Source of the DNA: Micrococcales bacterium
GTDB taxonomy: Bacteria > Actinomycetota > Actinomycetes > S36-B12
Length of the DNA stretch: 5,981 nt
Direction of reading: 5' to 3'
Assembly (NCBI GenBank): GCA_002694095.1
Contig: NZLD01000011.1
Coordinates: 32,197-38,177, forward strand
Shown here: piece by piece, positions 1 to 4,829 of the stretch
Numbering within the stretch: the stretch's first letter is position 1
Layout: each line of letters begins with the position of its first letter
Program-made: the position numbers and the translations under genes
Notes under the pieces: model-generated
Told to the model about the DNA's origin: nothing
Databases searched by the model: none
Seen by the model: only the letters and a program-made list of their open reading frames with translations

Positions 1-1
1 G

Positions 2-262
2 GACGTGCCGATCTACGCCGCACCAGCCCGAGCGACCGATCTCAGTGGGCTCCCACCGACCTACATCGACACCGGAACCCTGGACATCTTCTATGACGAG
101 GATCTCGCATACGCCAAGCAGATGATGGCTGACGGGGTGACGGTGGAGGGGCATCTGTGGAACGGCGCTCCACACGGGTTCGACTACTTCGCCTTCTCCT
201 CGGCGATCGCCGCGAAGGCGTGGGATTGCCGATTCGCCTCCCTGGTCGAGCACCTGCACTGA
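2..262 (+). CDS. Alpha/beta hydrolase, HSL (lipase/esterase, hydrolase_3) family, C-terminal part; 5' end outside window
   Basis: The reading frame is open from base 2 to the TGA at 260-262 and gives the last 86 residues of a larger protein, since these enzymes are usually about 300-350 residues. The segment matches the C-terminal third of hormone-sensitive-lipase-like esterases: YAAPAR, then LSGLPPTYIDTGTLD, DED-LAYAKQM, and GAPHGFD. In this family the acid of the catalytic triad is the Asp in the motif usually written DPLxDE, here the Asp encoded at 83-85 in LDIFYDE. The catalytic His is the one in PHGF, encoded at 173-175. The nucleophile Ser (GDSAG) and oxyanion HGG would lie upstream, outside the window. 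The GTG at 5 is internal to the domain and not a plausible start. Likely a cytoplasmic carboxylesterase acting on short acyl esters; the substrate cannot be predicted. Family call is firm, specificity unknown. Confidence 0.88.
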   Translation, partial: DVPIYAAPARATDLSGLPPTYIDTGTLDIFYDEDLAYAKQMMADGVTVEGHLWNGAPHGFDYFAFSSAIAAKAWDCRFASLVEHLH

Positions 263-322
263 CGGGGTATCCCCGTCCTCGCGCGATACTCGCGCAGGGA
301 AGTGACACTCACCCCTCACTTC
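261..322 (+). terminator. Three tandem perfect hairpins just after the hydrolase stop codon; probable transcription end
   Basis: Three consecutive stem-loops are each separated by 3 nt. Stem 1 is GACGGGG (261-267) with CCCCGTC (271-277) around a TAT loop. Stem 2 is GCGCGA (281-286) with TCGCGC (290-295) around a TAC loop. Stem 3 is GAAGTGA (299-305) with TCACTTC (316-322) around a 10-nt loop. The first stem begins inside the hydrolase TGA. No T-run follows, so this is not a classic intrinsic terminator, but GC-rich tandem hairpins without a U-tract are common at actinobacterial gene ends. Alternatives are an mRNA 3'-end stabiliser or a small structured RNA. Confidence 0.5.
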
Positions 323-393
323 GAGTGGCGAGACGTTCGCTGATGTGGTGCCCTACAGCAACGGCGGTTGGGCCCTTTAGGCACACCCGCCTC

Positions 394-400
394 GGGAGGT
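394..400 (+). promoter_or_regulatory. Shine-Dalgarno sequence for the first small membrane protein
   Basis: GGGAGGT at 394-400 lies 7 nt before the GTG at 408. The upstream in-frame GTG at 399 overlaps this site and the in-frame ATG at 420 is 19 nt away, so the ribosome site selects 408 as the start. Confidence 0.7.
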
Positions 401-407
401 GGTTCAC

Positions 408-602
408 GTGTGGGACGGAATGCCGGCAGTTCTGCCAATCCAGGGGGCTATCGTCGCCGCGGTCTTCCTCGTCATCGCTTTCGTCAAAGTCTTTCGGGGG
501 GTTCGCGGCACCGACGCGATCCTGTGGAACGCTGTAGGTGTCATCACGCTTCTGTACTTGTTCACCTCAGTGGCATGGATCGCATCCGGGGGGCTCACGT
601 AG
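408..602 (+). CDS. Small two-helix membrane protein (64 aa), unknown function
   Basis: I do not recognise a named family. The start is the GTG at 408, 7 nt after a GGGAGGT ribosome site. The 64-residue product has a short N-terminus (MWDGMPAVLP), a first hydrophobic helix at about residues 9-27 (IQGAIVAAVFLVIAFVKVF), a short polar and basic loop (RGVRGTD), and a second helix at about residues 40-60 ending in GGLT. By the positive-inside rule the basic loop is probably cytoplasmic, with both termini outside. The downstream gene at 697 encodes a protein of similar size and topology with a near-matching first helix, so the two look like an old tandem duplication. No catalytic or metal-binding motif is visible. 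The good ribosome site, actinobacterial codon bias and paralogue argue that it is real; role unknown. Confidence 0.7.
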   Translation: MWDGMPAVLPIQGAIVAAVFLVIAFVKVFRGVRGTDAILWNAVGVITLLYLFTSVAWIASGGLT

Positions 603-647
603 TAGGTCGTCGAGGTCGTGGATCAGCGACCTGCTAATTCGCCTACT
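601..647 (+). repeat. Inverted and direct repeats after the first small gene; alternative stems possible
   Basis: AGTAGGTCG (601-609) can pair with CGACCTGCT (627-635) as a 9-bp stem with one G-U pair and a 17-nt loop. The same left arm (AGTAGG, 601-606) also pairs perfectly with CCTACT (642-647), and AGGTCGT occurs twice (604-610 and 613-619). The stems are mutually exclusive. No T-tract follows. It may end the upstream transcript or be chance in GC-rich DNA. Confidence 0.3.
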
Positions 648-670
648 GATTCGACGTGGGGCACGCGCGC

Positions 671-690
671 GTCACGTGTTGTGACAGGCT
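671..690 (+). promoter_or_regulatory. Candidate promoter/operator for the second small membrane protein gene
   Basis: A perfect inverted repeat, GTCAC-N5-GTGAC, spans 671-685 and abuts CAGGCT (685-690). CAGGCT sits exactly 6 nt before the ATG at 697, the same spacing as the TAnnnT elements of orn and the YbaK-like gene. It would be a weak -10 for a leaderless message because its first base is C rather than T. The 10-bp palindrome ACGCGCGCGT (663-672) adjoins it. A repressor bound at 671-685 would overlap the -10. No -35 is evident. Confidence 0.33.
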
Positions 691-696
691 CGGAGC

Positions 697-897
697 ATGG
701 ATTGGCTGAACGTCGGAGCGATCGTCGCGGGAGTGGTCGTCCTCATTGCCTGGTACAAGGCGGATAACGCAGCAACCCCTGAGTCCCGTCGACCGTGGCT
801 CATCGCTCGTTACGGAGCTATCGGCTTCATCATCATGTGGTTGATCATCGAAGGTCCGGCGATGTATCGACTGATCTTCAAGGGCGGCGTGGAGTAA
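697..897 (+). CDS. Small two-helix membrane protein (66 aa), paralogue of the upstream small gene, unknown function
   Basis: No named family recognised. The protein begins MDWLN, followed by a first hydrophobic helix at about residues 6-20 (VGAIVAGVVVLIAWY). A charged loop (KADNAATPESRRPWLIARY) precedes a second helix at about residues 40-56 and a short basic tail ending KGGVE. The first helix aligns with the upstream protein: GAIVAGVVVLIAWYK here against GAIVAAVFLVIAFVK there. Both proteins also have a GG near the C-terminus. The ATG has no usable Shine-Dalgarno; GGAG at 692-695 is only 1 nt away, so initiation may be leaderless. The loop is longer and more polar than in the paralogue, suggesting divergence. 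Probably real on the strength of the paralogy and the hydrophobic pattern; function unknown. Confidence 0.7.
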   Translation: MDWLNVGAIVAGVVVLIAWYKADNAATPESRRPWLIARYGAIGFIIMWLIIEGPAMYRLIFKGGVE

Positions 898-948
898 TTC
901 GCGCCATCGGCGTCTTCACGTCCACCGGGTCCTCGCACCTGTCTCCCC

Positions 949-954
949 TAGGGT
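949..954 (+). promoter_or_regulatory. -10 element for leaderless orn transcription
   Basis: TAGGGT matches TAnnnT and ends 6 nt before the GTG at 961, so transcription should begin at the first base of the start codon. No ribosome site precedes this GTG. The element lies within an 8-bp palindrome, CCCTAGGG (946-953). No good -35 is seen 17 nt upstream. Confidence 0.55.
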
Positions 955-960
955 GTCGGT

Positions 961-1599
961 GTGAGTGATGATGCGAGTGCCACCGCGACGCAAACGCCCA
1001 ATGGCCGGATGGTGTGGATCGACCTTGAGATGACCGGTCTCGATCCTCAGTCGGATGAAATCGTCGAGATCGCCGTCATCGTCACCGAAGCCGATCTCAC
1101 CGAGATCGACGACAGCCTGAGCATCGTGATCAAGGCGAATGATGCACCGCTCGCGGCGATGGACGATGTCGTGGTCGCCATGCACACGGCGTCGGGTTTG
1201 ATCGACGAGATCCCGCGGGGAACGACGCTCTCGGACGCTGAATCACGTGTTCTGGAGTACGTAACTTCCCACGTTCCCGAGCCTCGCAAGGCTCCGTTGG
1301 CGGGCTCCAGCGTGTATGTCGACCGCATGTTTCTCGCCCGCTACATGCCCGACCTTGACGCCCACATGCACTATCGCCTCGTTGATGTCTCGTCCATCAA
1401 GGAGTTGACGAAGCGCTGGTACCCGCGCGCCTACTTCAACACCCCGGAAAAGACGGGCAACCACCGCGCGCTGGCTGACATCCGAGAGTCCATTGCCGAG
1501 CTCCGCTACTACCGGGATGCCGTGATGGTTCCGCCGCCCGGACCGGACACATCCACCGCCAAGGAACTCGGCAATAACCACGTGGTGGACCACGGCTAG
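961..1599 (+). CDS. orn: Oligoribonuclease (DEDDh 3'-5' exoribonuclease)
   Basis: Orn degrades 2-5 nt RNA fragments, and pGpG from c-di-GMP turnover, to mononucleotides; it is a cytoplasmic homodimer using two divalent metal ions. The 212-residue product carries the whole family signature: WIDLEMTGLDP with D21 and E23, MHTASGLI at 74-81, the third acid D121 in VYVDRMFL, then VDVSSIKELTKRWYP at 141-155, and H168 and D173 in NHRALADIRESIAELRYYR. All five DEDDh residues are present with E. coli-like spacing. A C-terminal tail of about 27 residues after the domain is typical of actinobacterial Orn. GTG 961 is chosen because a TAnnnT element sits 6 nt upstream; the alternative ATG at 1009 would leave only one residue before the core strand and has no ribosome site. 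As I recall, orn next to tRNA-His is also seen in Mycobacterium, which supports the call. Confidence 0.97.
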   Translation: MSDDASATATQTPNGRMVWIDLEMTGLDPQSDEIVEIAVIVTEADLTEIDDSLSIVIKANDAPLAAMDDVVVAMHTASGLIDEIPRGTTLSDAESRVLEYVTSHVPEPRKAPLAGSSVYVDRMFLARYMPDLDAHMHYRLVDVSSIKELTKRWYPRAYFNTPEKTGNHRALADIRESIAELRYYRDAVMVPPPGPDTSTAKELGNNHVVDHG

Positions 1600-1630
1600 A
1601 CTTCTCCAGCGCTCTGGAAACAGAGCCGCG

Positions 1631-1706
1631 GTGGGTGTAGCTCAGCTGGTAGAGCGCCGCGTTGTGGTCGCGGATGCCGCGGGTTCAAGTCCCGTCACTC
1701 ACCCCA
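1631..1706 (+). tRNA. tRNA-His, anticodon GTG, with encoded CCA
   Basis: A full cloverleaf can be drawn. The acceptor stem is 1631-1637 with 1696-1702. The D stem is GCTC (1640-1643) with GAGC (1652-1655). The anticodon stem is CCGCG (1657-1661) with CGCGG (1669-1673) around TTGTGGT, giving anticodon GTG at 1664-1666. The variable loop has 5 nt, and the T arm is 1679-1683 with 1691-1695 around TTCAAGT. The discriminator is C1703 and CCA is encoded at 1704-1706. Base 1630 is G and can pair with C1703 as the G-1:C73 pair that is the identity element read by histidyl-tRNA synthetase, so the mature RNA probably starts at 1630. It lies 31 nt after orn and may be cotranscribed with it. Confidence 0.97.
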
Positions 1707-1713
1707 CGTAAGG

Positions 1714-1740
1714 GAACCCCTCCTCGCAGGGTTTGTTTTC
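1714..1740 (+). terminator. Weak intrinsic terminator after tRNA-His
   Basis: AACCC (1715-1719) pairs with GGGTT (1729-1733), extended by a G-U pair (1714 with 1734), around a 9-nt loop. A T-rich run, TTTGTTTTC, occupies 1732-1740. This is the only hairpin plus T-tract in the window. The right arm overlaps the probable ribosome site (GCAGGG, 1726-1731) of the next gene. The short stem suggests incomplete termination. Confidence 0.45.
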
Positions 1741-1741
1741 T

Positions 1742-2833
1742 ATGGAATCGACGACCGATAAGAATGCGGCTGTGGGCACCTGGCACGCATACGAGCGGAC
1801 ATCCACGTCGATACCCGCGACAGTAGATGCTCGAGCCCGCGCCTTCCACGAGTCGCTCAATGACTACAAAGCAACCGCACTGATCGACCTACCGGCGCTC
1901 GCCGCTGAGTTATCTATCGGCCGTGTCGTCGCCAAAGACGAGTCCACCCGGCTGGGGTTGCCCGCTTTCAAGGCGTTGGGGGCGTCATGGGCAATCCACC
2001 GGGCAACCGAAGGCCTCTCCGGTCCGCTGACAATCGTGACAGCTACCGACGGCAACCACGGACGAGCGGTTGCTCGATTCGCGCGAACCTTGGGGCACTC
2101 GGTGTCAATTTTCACGCCTGATGGTGTGCACCCAAGCGCCGTGCAAGCGATCCGCGACGAAGGTGCACGCGTGCAGGAAGTTGGCGGCTCGTACGACGAC
2201 GCGGTAGCCGCGGCTGCTTCCGCTGCGACCGCTCCGGGACACGTTCTGGTTCAGGACACGGCGTGGGAGGGGTACGAGAAAATCCCCGGTTGGATCGTCG
2301 ATGGGTACGCGACTCTCTTCGCCGAAGCGGATGAGCAACTCATCGCCTTGACCGCAGGCTCCGCCAGTGTCGATCTCGTACTCGTCCCCACCGGAGTCGG
2401 ATCCCTGTTACAGGCAGCTCTTACTCACTACCGATCTGCCGGTGATGCTCGAGTGGTGTCAGTAGAACCAACAGAAGCAGCTTGCATCGCGCCCAGCATC
2501 GATGCCGGGGAGCCGGTGACAGTGGAAACAGGCGTCACGGTGATGTCGGGGCTGAATTGCGGAACACCTTCCCTTCTGGCCTGGCCACTGATCCGAGACG
2601 GCCTCGACGGTGCCATGAGCCTGGACGATGAAGATGCTATTCGAGCGGCACATGACCTCGCATCTCTCAGCGTTGCCGCGGGCCCGTGCGGCGGATCAGG
2701 GCTGGCAGCCGCTCGCCTGCTCTTGACCGGCGATGGGGCAGCTTCTCGTCGGTGGCACCTAGGCATCGACTCGTCGAGCACACTTCTGCTCATCATCACC
2801 GAAGGCTCTGACGCCAATCCACTGCCCAGCTGA
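1742..2833 (+). CDS. dpaL: PLP-dependent diaminopropionate ammonia-lyase-like enzyme (fold type II)
   Basis: DpaL converts 2,3-diaminopropionate to pyruvate and two ammonia in the cytoplasm. Counting from the ATG at 1742 (363 aa), KDESTRLGLPAFKALGAS carries the probable PLP lysine K77. TATDGNHG contains D103, and VQDTAWEGYEKIPGWI contains D172. D103 and D172 correspond by motif to the two acids reported as catalytic in E. coli DpaL (YgeX). The PLP phosphate loop is probably PTGVGS at 216-221, and MSGLNCGTPS is at 268-277. Compared with YgeX (about 398 aa) it lacks roughly 17 residues between K77 and D103, has a shorter C-terminus, and reads AAGPCGGSG (312-320) where YgeX has, as I recall, an SGESGA motif. 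Substrate may therefore differ; other threonine-dehydratase-like lyases are possible. TTG 1733 is rejected as start because it lies in the terminator hairpin. GCAGGG, 10 nt from the ATG, is a weak ribosome site. Confidence 0.85.
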   Translation: MESTTDKNAAVGTWHAYERTSTSIPATVDARARAFHESLNDYKATALIDLPALAAELSIGRVVAKDESTRLGLPAFKALGASWAIHRATEGLSGPLTIVTATDGNHGRAVARFARTLGHSVSIFTPDGVHPSAVQAIRDEGARVQEVGGSYDDAVAAAASAATAPGHVLVQDTAWEGYEKIPGWIVDGYATLFAEADEQLIALTAGSASVDLVLVPTGVGSLLQAALTHYRSAGDARVVSVEPTEAACIAPSIDAGEPVTVETGVTVMSGLNCGTPSLLAWPLIRDGLDGAMSLDDEDAIRAAHDLASLSVAAGPCGGSGLAAARLLLTGDGAASRRWHLGIDSSSTLLLIITEGSDANPLPS

Positions 2834-2884
2834 CTGCCACGTTAAGTGCCTGCCGGAGGCCAGGTCTGGCTGCTGGTGACCCGC

Positions 2885-2890
2885 TACCGT
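2885..2890 (+). promoter_or_regulatory. -10 element for leaderless transcription of the YbaK-like gene
   Basis: TACCGT (TAnnnT) ends 6 nt before the ATG at 2897. No Shine-Dalgarno precedes that ATG at a usable distance. The site lies downstream of the upstream frame-open position at 2846, so it argues for 2897 as the true start. No clear -35 is seen. Confidence 0.55.
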
Positions 2891-2896
2891 GCGGGA

Positions 2897-3364
2897 ATGA
2901 CCGATGCACCAGATCAAAGCCCCGGATCCCGCGCAGCAGATCAGCGATCCCTCGACCACCGGGAGATTCGCTACGGCACCGTCTCATCCGTTGAGGAAGC
3001 CGCCATCGCGCGCGGCGTGTCGGTCGCCGCGGTGGTGAAGTCCCTGTTGGTGCGTCGAGGAGAGGACGACCATCTCCTGGTTCTCGTTCCCGGTGATCGA
3101 TCGATCTCGTGGCCGAAACTACGGGCGGTTCTGGGCTTCTCTCGCCTATCGATGCCGGATGCGACGACGGCATTCGAGGTGACCGGGTATGAGCGGGGCA
3201 CGATCACCCCGCTGGGCCTCAACTTGCCCGTCGTGGCGGACGAGCGAATGCGAGGTGAAGCGATCACGCTCGGCTCAGGTGTTCACGGGGTCGCGATAGG
3301 ACTCGACGCCGACGACATAATCACGAGCTACTCCGCCATCGTGGCGGATGTGTCCGACTCCTAG
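2897..3364 (+). CDS. YbaK/EbsC-family aminoacyl-tRNA deacylase
   Basis: Members of this family hydrolyse mischarged tRNAs in trans, for example Cys-tRNA(Pro) by YbaK, using a conserved lysine. The 155-residue product has the family pattern. RYGTVSSVEEAA is at 25-36, and VSVAAVVKSLLVR at 41-53 carries the probable catalytic K48. LVLVPGDRSISWPKLRAVLG spans 61-80. FEVTGYERGTITPLGL at 93-108 and GSGVHGVAIGLDADDI at 126-141 form the glycine-rich editing-pocket strands. Length is typical of single-domain YbaK proteins. ATG 2897 is chosen because a TAnnnT element lies 6 nt upstream and the preceding in-frame codons (2846-2896) do not resemble the domain. The specific tRNA edited cannot be told from sequence. 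The gene follows the DpaL-like gene by 63 nt but seems to have its own promoter. Its TAG overlaps the stop of the convergent copCD gene. Confidence 0.9.
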   Translation: MTDAPDQSPGSRAADQRSLDHREIRYGTVSSVEEAAIARGVSVAAVVKSLLVRRGEDDHLLVLVPGDRSISWPKLRAVLGFSRLSMPDATTAFEVTGYERGTITPLGLNLPVVADERMRGEAITLGSGVHGVAIGLDADDIITSYSAIVADVSDS

Positions 3365-4728
3365 CCAGCGATCGGTGAGGCCTGCACCAACAAGCCGGAC
3401 ATGATCAAGATGGCGACGACGAGAGCCATCTCCGGGCCGAGGGTCTTGCGCAACTGGCCGAGGTGCTCACGCTCTTCCTCACGGACGTCCGATCCGCTGT
3501 CTCGCTGCACCTGCGCGTACTCGATTTCCGGAATGACGTGGAAGTGGTTGCGGTAGCCGAAGAAGGCGAGCGCAGCAACGAGGGCGACCTTGATGAGCAG
3601 AATCCAGCCCCACGCAGTGGTCACGAGTGCGCCGGGTGAGGGCAGGATGAAGAAGGCCGTCACCACGCCGGTCACGGCAACCCCGAACACCGAGTACGTG
3701 GCGAGTCGGGAGAACCGGACGGCGAGCTCGCTCCCGTCGGGCACCAGGCTCGCTTCCTGCTTTCGCTTGCGCAGCACGAGGGCCAATGCGATGGCGAGGG
3801 CGAGGATTCCCCCACCCCAGATGGCCGCGAACGTTACGTGCGCCGCATCCATGGCGACCATGAGCCACAGTGGTCCCGCGGTCACCGTGTGGCCGCCGAG
3901 GGCATACGAGATAATCACCGCTCCGCTTAGGACCCATATGAACGGGTCTCCGTTGACCATTCCAGGGACACCCGCGAGGGCGGCGCCGGCGAGGAGTCGC
4001 AGGAGCGCGGCGGCAATCAGATTCCAGCTGGACCCACCGAGCAGTTGCGACGCGAGGTCAATGACCGCGCCAGCCACGGCGACAATGCCGGCGATCCGCA
4101 TGATCCGAAGAAGATAGAGACCAACCCACGTCATGCGCGGCAGAGCGACGAAGGCCACGAACAACGCAACACCCCAGCCGATGATGACACCGAGGTTGGA
4201 AATCGCCGACGCAACGGATGCGACCGGTCCCCCGCCGCCGCCTGTTCCGAGTTCCTCGGCAGCGGCAAGTTCTGTCTCGAGGTCACCGGATGCTTCGGTG
4301 CCTTCGTCTTCCACGGCCGGCTCCGCCAAGACGACCTCACCGACACCGAAGCGAACGACTCCGCGCACCGTGTGTCCGTCAGCCGCCTCGGCTTGCCAGA
4401 CAACACCGTAGATTCCTTCGTCGAGGGAGATGGCCGGCTCCAGAAGCCAGGAGTTTCCACTATCGATTTCCACCGGCTCGTAGACCAGTTCGGTCCCCTC
4501 GGTGTCGAGCAGTCGCGTCTCGGACTCAATCAGGTTAACGGGGTCAGAGAACCTCAACTCGATTTCGGTCAGTGGCTCGGCGACCGTCTCTCCATTACCC
4601 GGGGAGGAACCTTCGAAGGCGGCGTCGGCCTGCGCACCACTCGCGCAGCCCAAGGTCACGAGGACCATCACAGTGACAGCGAGCAGCACTTGACGACCCC
4701 GGCGACAAGAACGCGAAGGACCTCTCAC
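3361..4728 (-). CDS. CopC-CopD fusion: copper-binding domain plus membrane copper transport domain
   Basis: The 455-residue envelope protein starts at a GTG (4726-4728). It has a basic N-terminus and signal segment (about 9-34, likely cut after AQA). A CopC domain follows (about 35-130: SSPGNGETV, IELRFSDPVN, VVWQAEAADGHTVRGVVRFGV), then an acidic and glycine-rich linker (131-168). The CopD membrane domain has about eight helices (179-450), with DAAHVTFAAIWGGGI at 294-308, FSRLATYSVFGVAVTG at 339-354, WGWILLIKVAL at 373-383 and NHFH at 394-397. CopD-type proteins are linked to copper import or periplasmic copper handling. The CopC Asp and His of the DGH motif (D117, H119) are kept, but the mature N-terminus reads DAAF where copper-binding CopC proteins start with His. 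A leaderless-type -10 lies 6 nt upstream. C28 is preceded by TLG, a poor lipobox. Confidence 0.93.
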   Translation of the reverse strand: MRGPSRSCRRGRQVLLAVTVMVLVTLGCASGAQADAAFEGSSPGNGETVAEPLTEIELRFSDPVNLIESETRLLDTEGTELVYEPVEIDSGNSWLLEPAISLDEGIYGVVWQAEAADGHTVRGVVRFGVGEVVLAEPAVEDEGTEASGDLETELAAAEELGTGGGGGPVASVASAISNLGVIIGWGVALFVAFVALPRMTWVGLYLLRIMRIAGIVAVAGAVIDLASQLLGGSSWNLIAAALLRLLAGAALAGVPGMVNGDPFIWVLSGAVIISYALGGHTVTAGPLWLMVAMDAAHVTFAAIWGGGILALAIALALVLRKRKQEASLVPDGSELAVRFSRLATYSVFGVAVTGVVTAFFILPSPGALVTTAWGWILLIKVALVAALAFFGYRNHFHVIPEIEYAQVQRDSGSDVREEEREHLGQLRKTLGPEMALVVAILIMSGLLVQASPIAG

Positions 4729-4732
4729 AAGT

Positions 4733-4749
4733 CCACCGTACCTAGGTGG
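4733..4749. promoter_or_regulatory. Palindromic element overlapping the copCD -10; candidate operator
   Basis: The perfect 8-bp palindrome ACCTAGGT (4740-4747) touches the copCD -10 and lies between its -10 and expected -35. CCACC (4733-4737) and GGTGG (4745-4749) form a second, overlapping inverted repeat. The position suits a repressor. A copper-sensing repressor such as CsoR would make biological sense, but the site is short and no regulator gene is in the window. Confidence 0.3.
4735..4740 (-). promoter_or_regulatory. -10 element for leaderless copCD transcription
   Basis: On the minus strand TACGGT (TAnnnT) is followed by exactly 6 nt and then the GTG start of the CopC-CopD gene at 4728. 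There is no Shine-Dalgarno in between. No convincing -35 is found 16-18 nt upstream, so activation or weak basal activity is possible. Confidence 0.55.
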
Positions 4750-4779
4750 CGGCGGCAGTTACCCCAGGCACATCTCGAC

Positions 4780-4808
4780 TTGCCCGCCGAGTAGTTGAAG
4801 CGTAAACT
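4780..4808 (+). promoter_or_regulatory. Housekeeping-type promoter of the pirin-family gene
   Basis: TTGCCC (-35, 4780-4785) and TAAACT (-10, 4803-4808) are separated by exactly 17 nt. The predicted start of transcription is near A4815, giving a leader of about 15 nt with AAGGAGG at 4819-4825. This is the best sigma-70-type promoter in the window. It places the in-frame ATG at 4809 upstream of the transcript. Confidence 0.65.
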
Positions 4809-4818
4809 ATGTGTAGCC

Positions 4819-4825
4819 AAGGAGG
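4819..4825 (+). promoter_or_regulatory. Strong Shine-Dalgarno sequence for the pirin-family gene
   Basis: AAGGAGG lies 4 nt before the ATG at 4830. The spacing is somewhat short, but the alternative ATG at 4854 is 28 nt away and the ATG at 4809 is upstream of the site, so 4830 is favoured. Confidence 0.75.
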
Positions 4826-4829
4826 TCGC

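Noticed and set aside
157..537. Plus-strand frame of 126 codons running from the hydrolase into the first small gene
   Set aside because: Arg/Ser-rich shadow product that crosses the tandem hairpins and overlaps two better-supported frames.
1581..1618. Small hairpins at the end of orn (CGTGG/CCACG and TCCAG/CTGGA) as an orn terminator
   Set aside because: Stems are only 5 bp, one is inside the coding sequence, there is no T-tract, and the tRNA follows at once; cotranscription with processing is as likely.
2846..2896. Upstream extension of the YbaK-like gene to a GTG at 2846
   Set aside because: The extra 17 codons do not resemble the domain, and the -10 element at 2885-2890 would lie inside the extension.
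4700..4728. Lipoprotein signal in the CopC-CopD N-terminus (Cys at residue 28)
   Set aside because: The residues before the Cys are TLG, which does not fit the usual L-[AST]-[GA]-C lipobox; an ordinary signal peptide cut after AQA fits better.
4045..4794. Long plus-strand open frame (249 codons) opposite copCD
   Set aside because: Product is polar and low-complexity without a domain; the opposite strand encodes a full CopC-CopD protein with signal segment, domains and promoter.
4809..4829. ATG at 4809 as start of the pirin-family gene
   Set aside because: It directly follows the -10 and lies upstream of the predicted transcription start (about 4815); the strong ribosome site at 4819-4825 serves the ATG at 4830.
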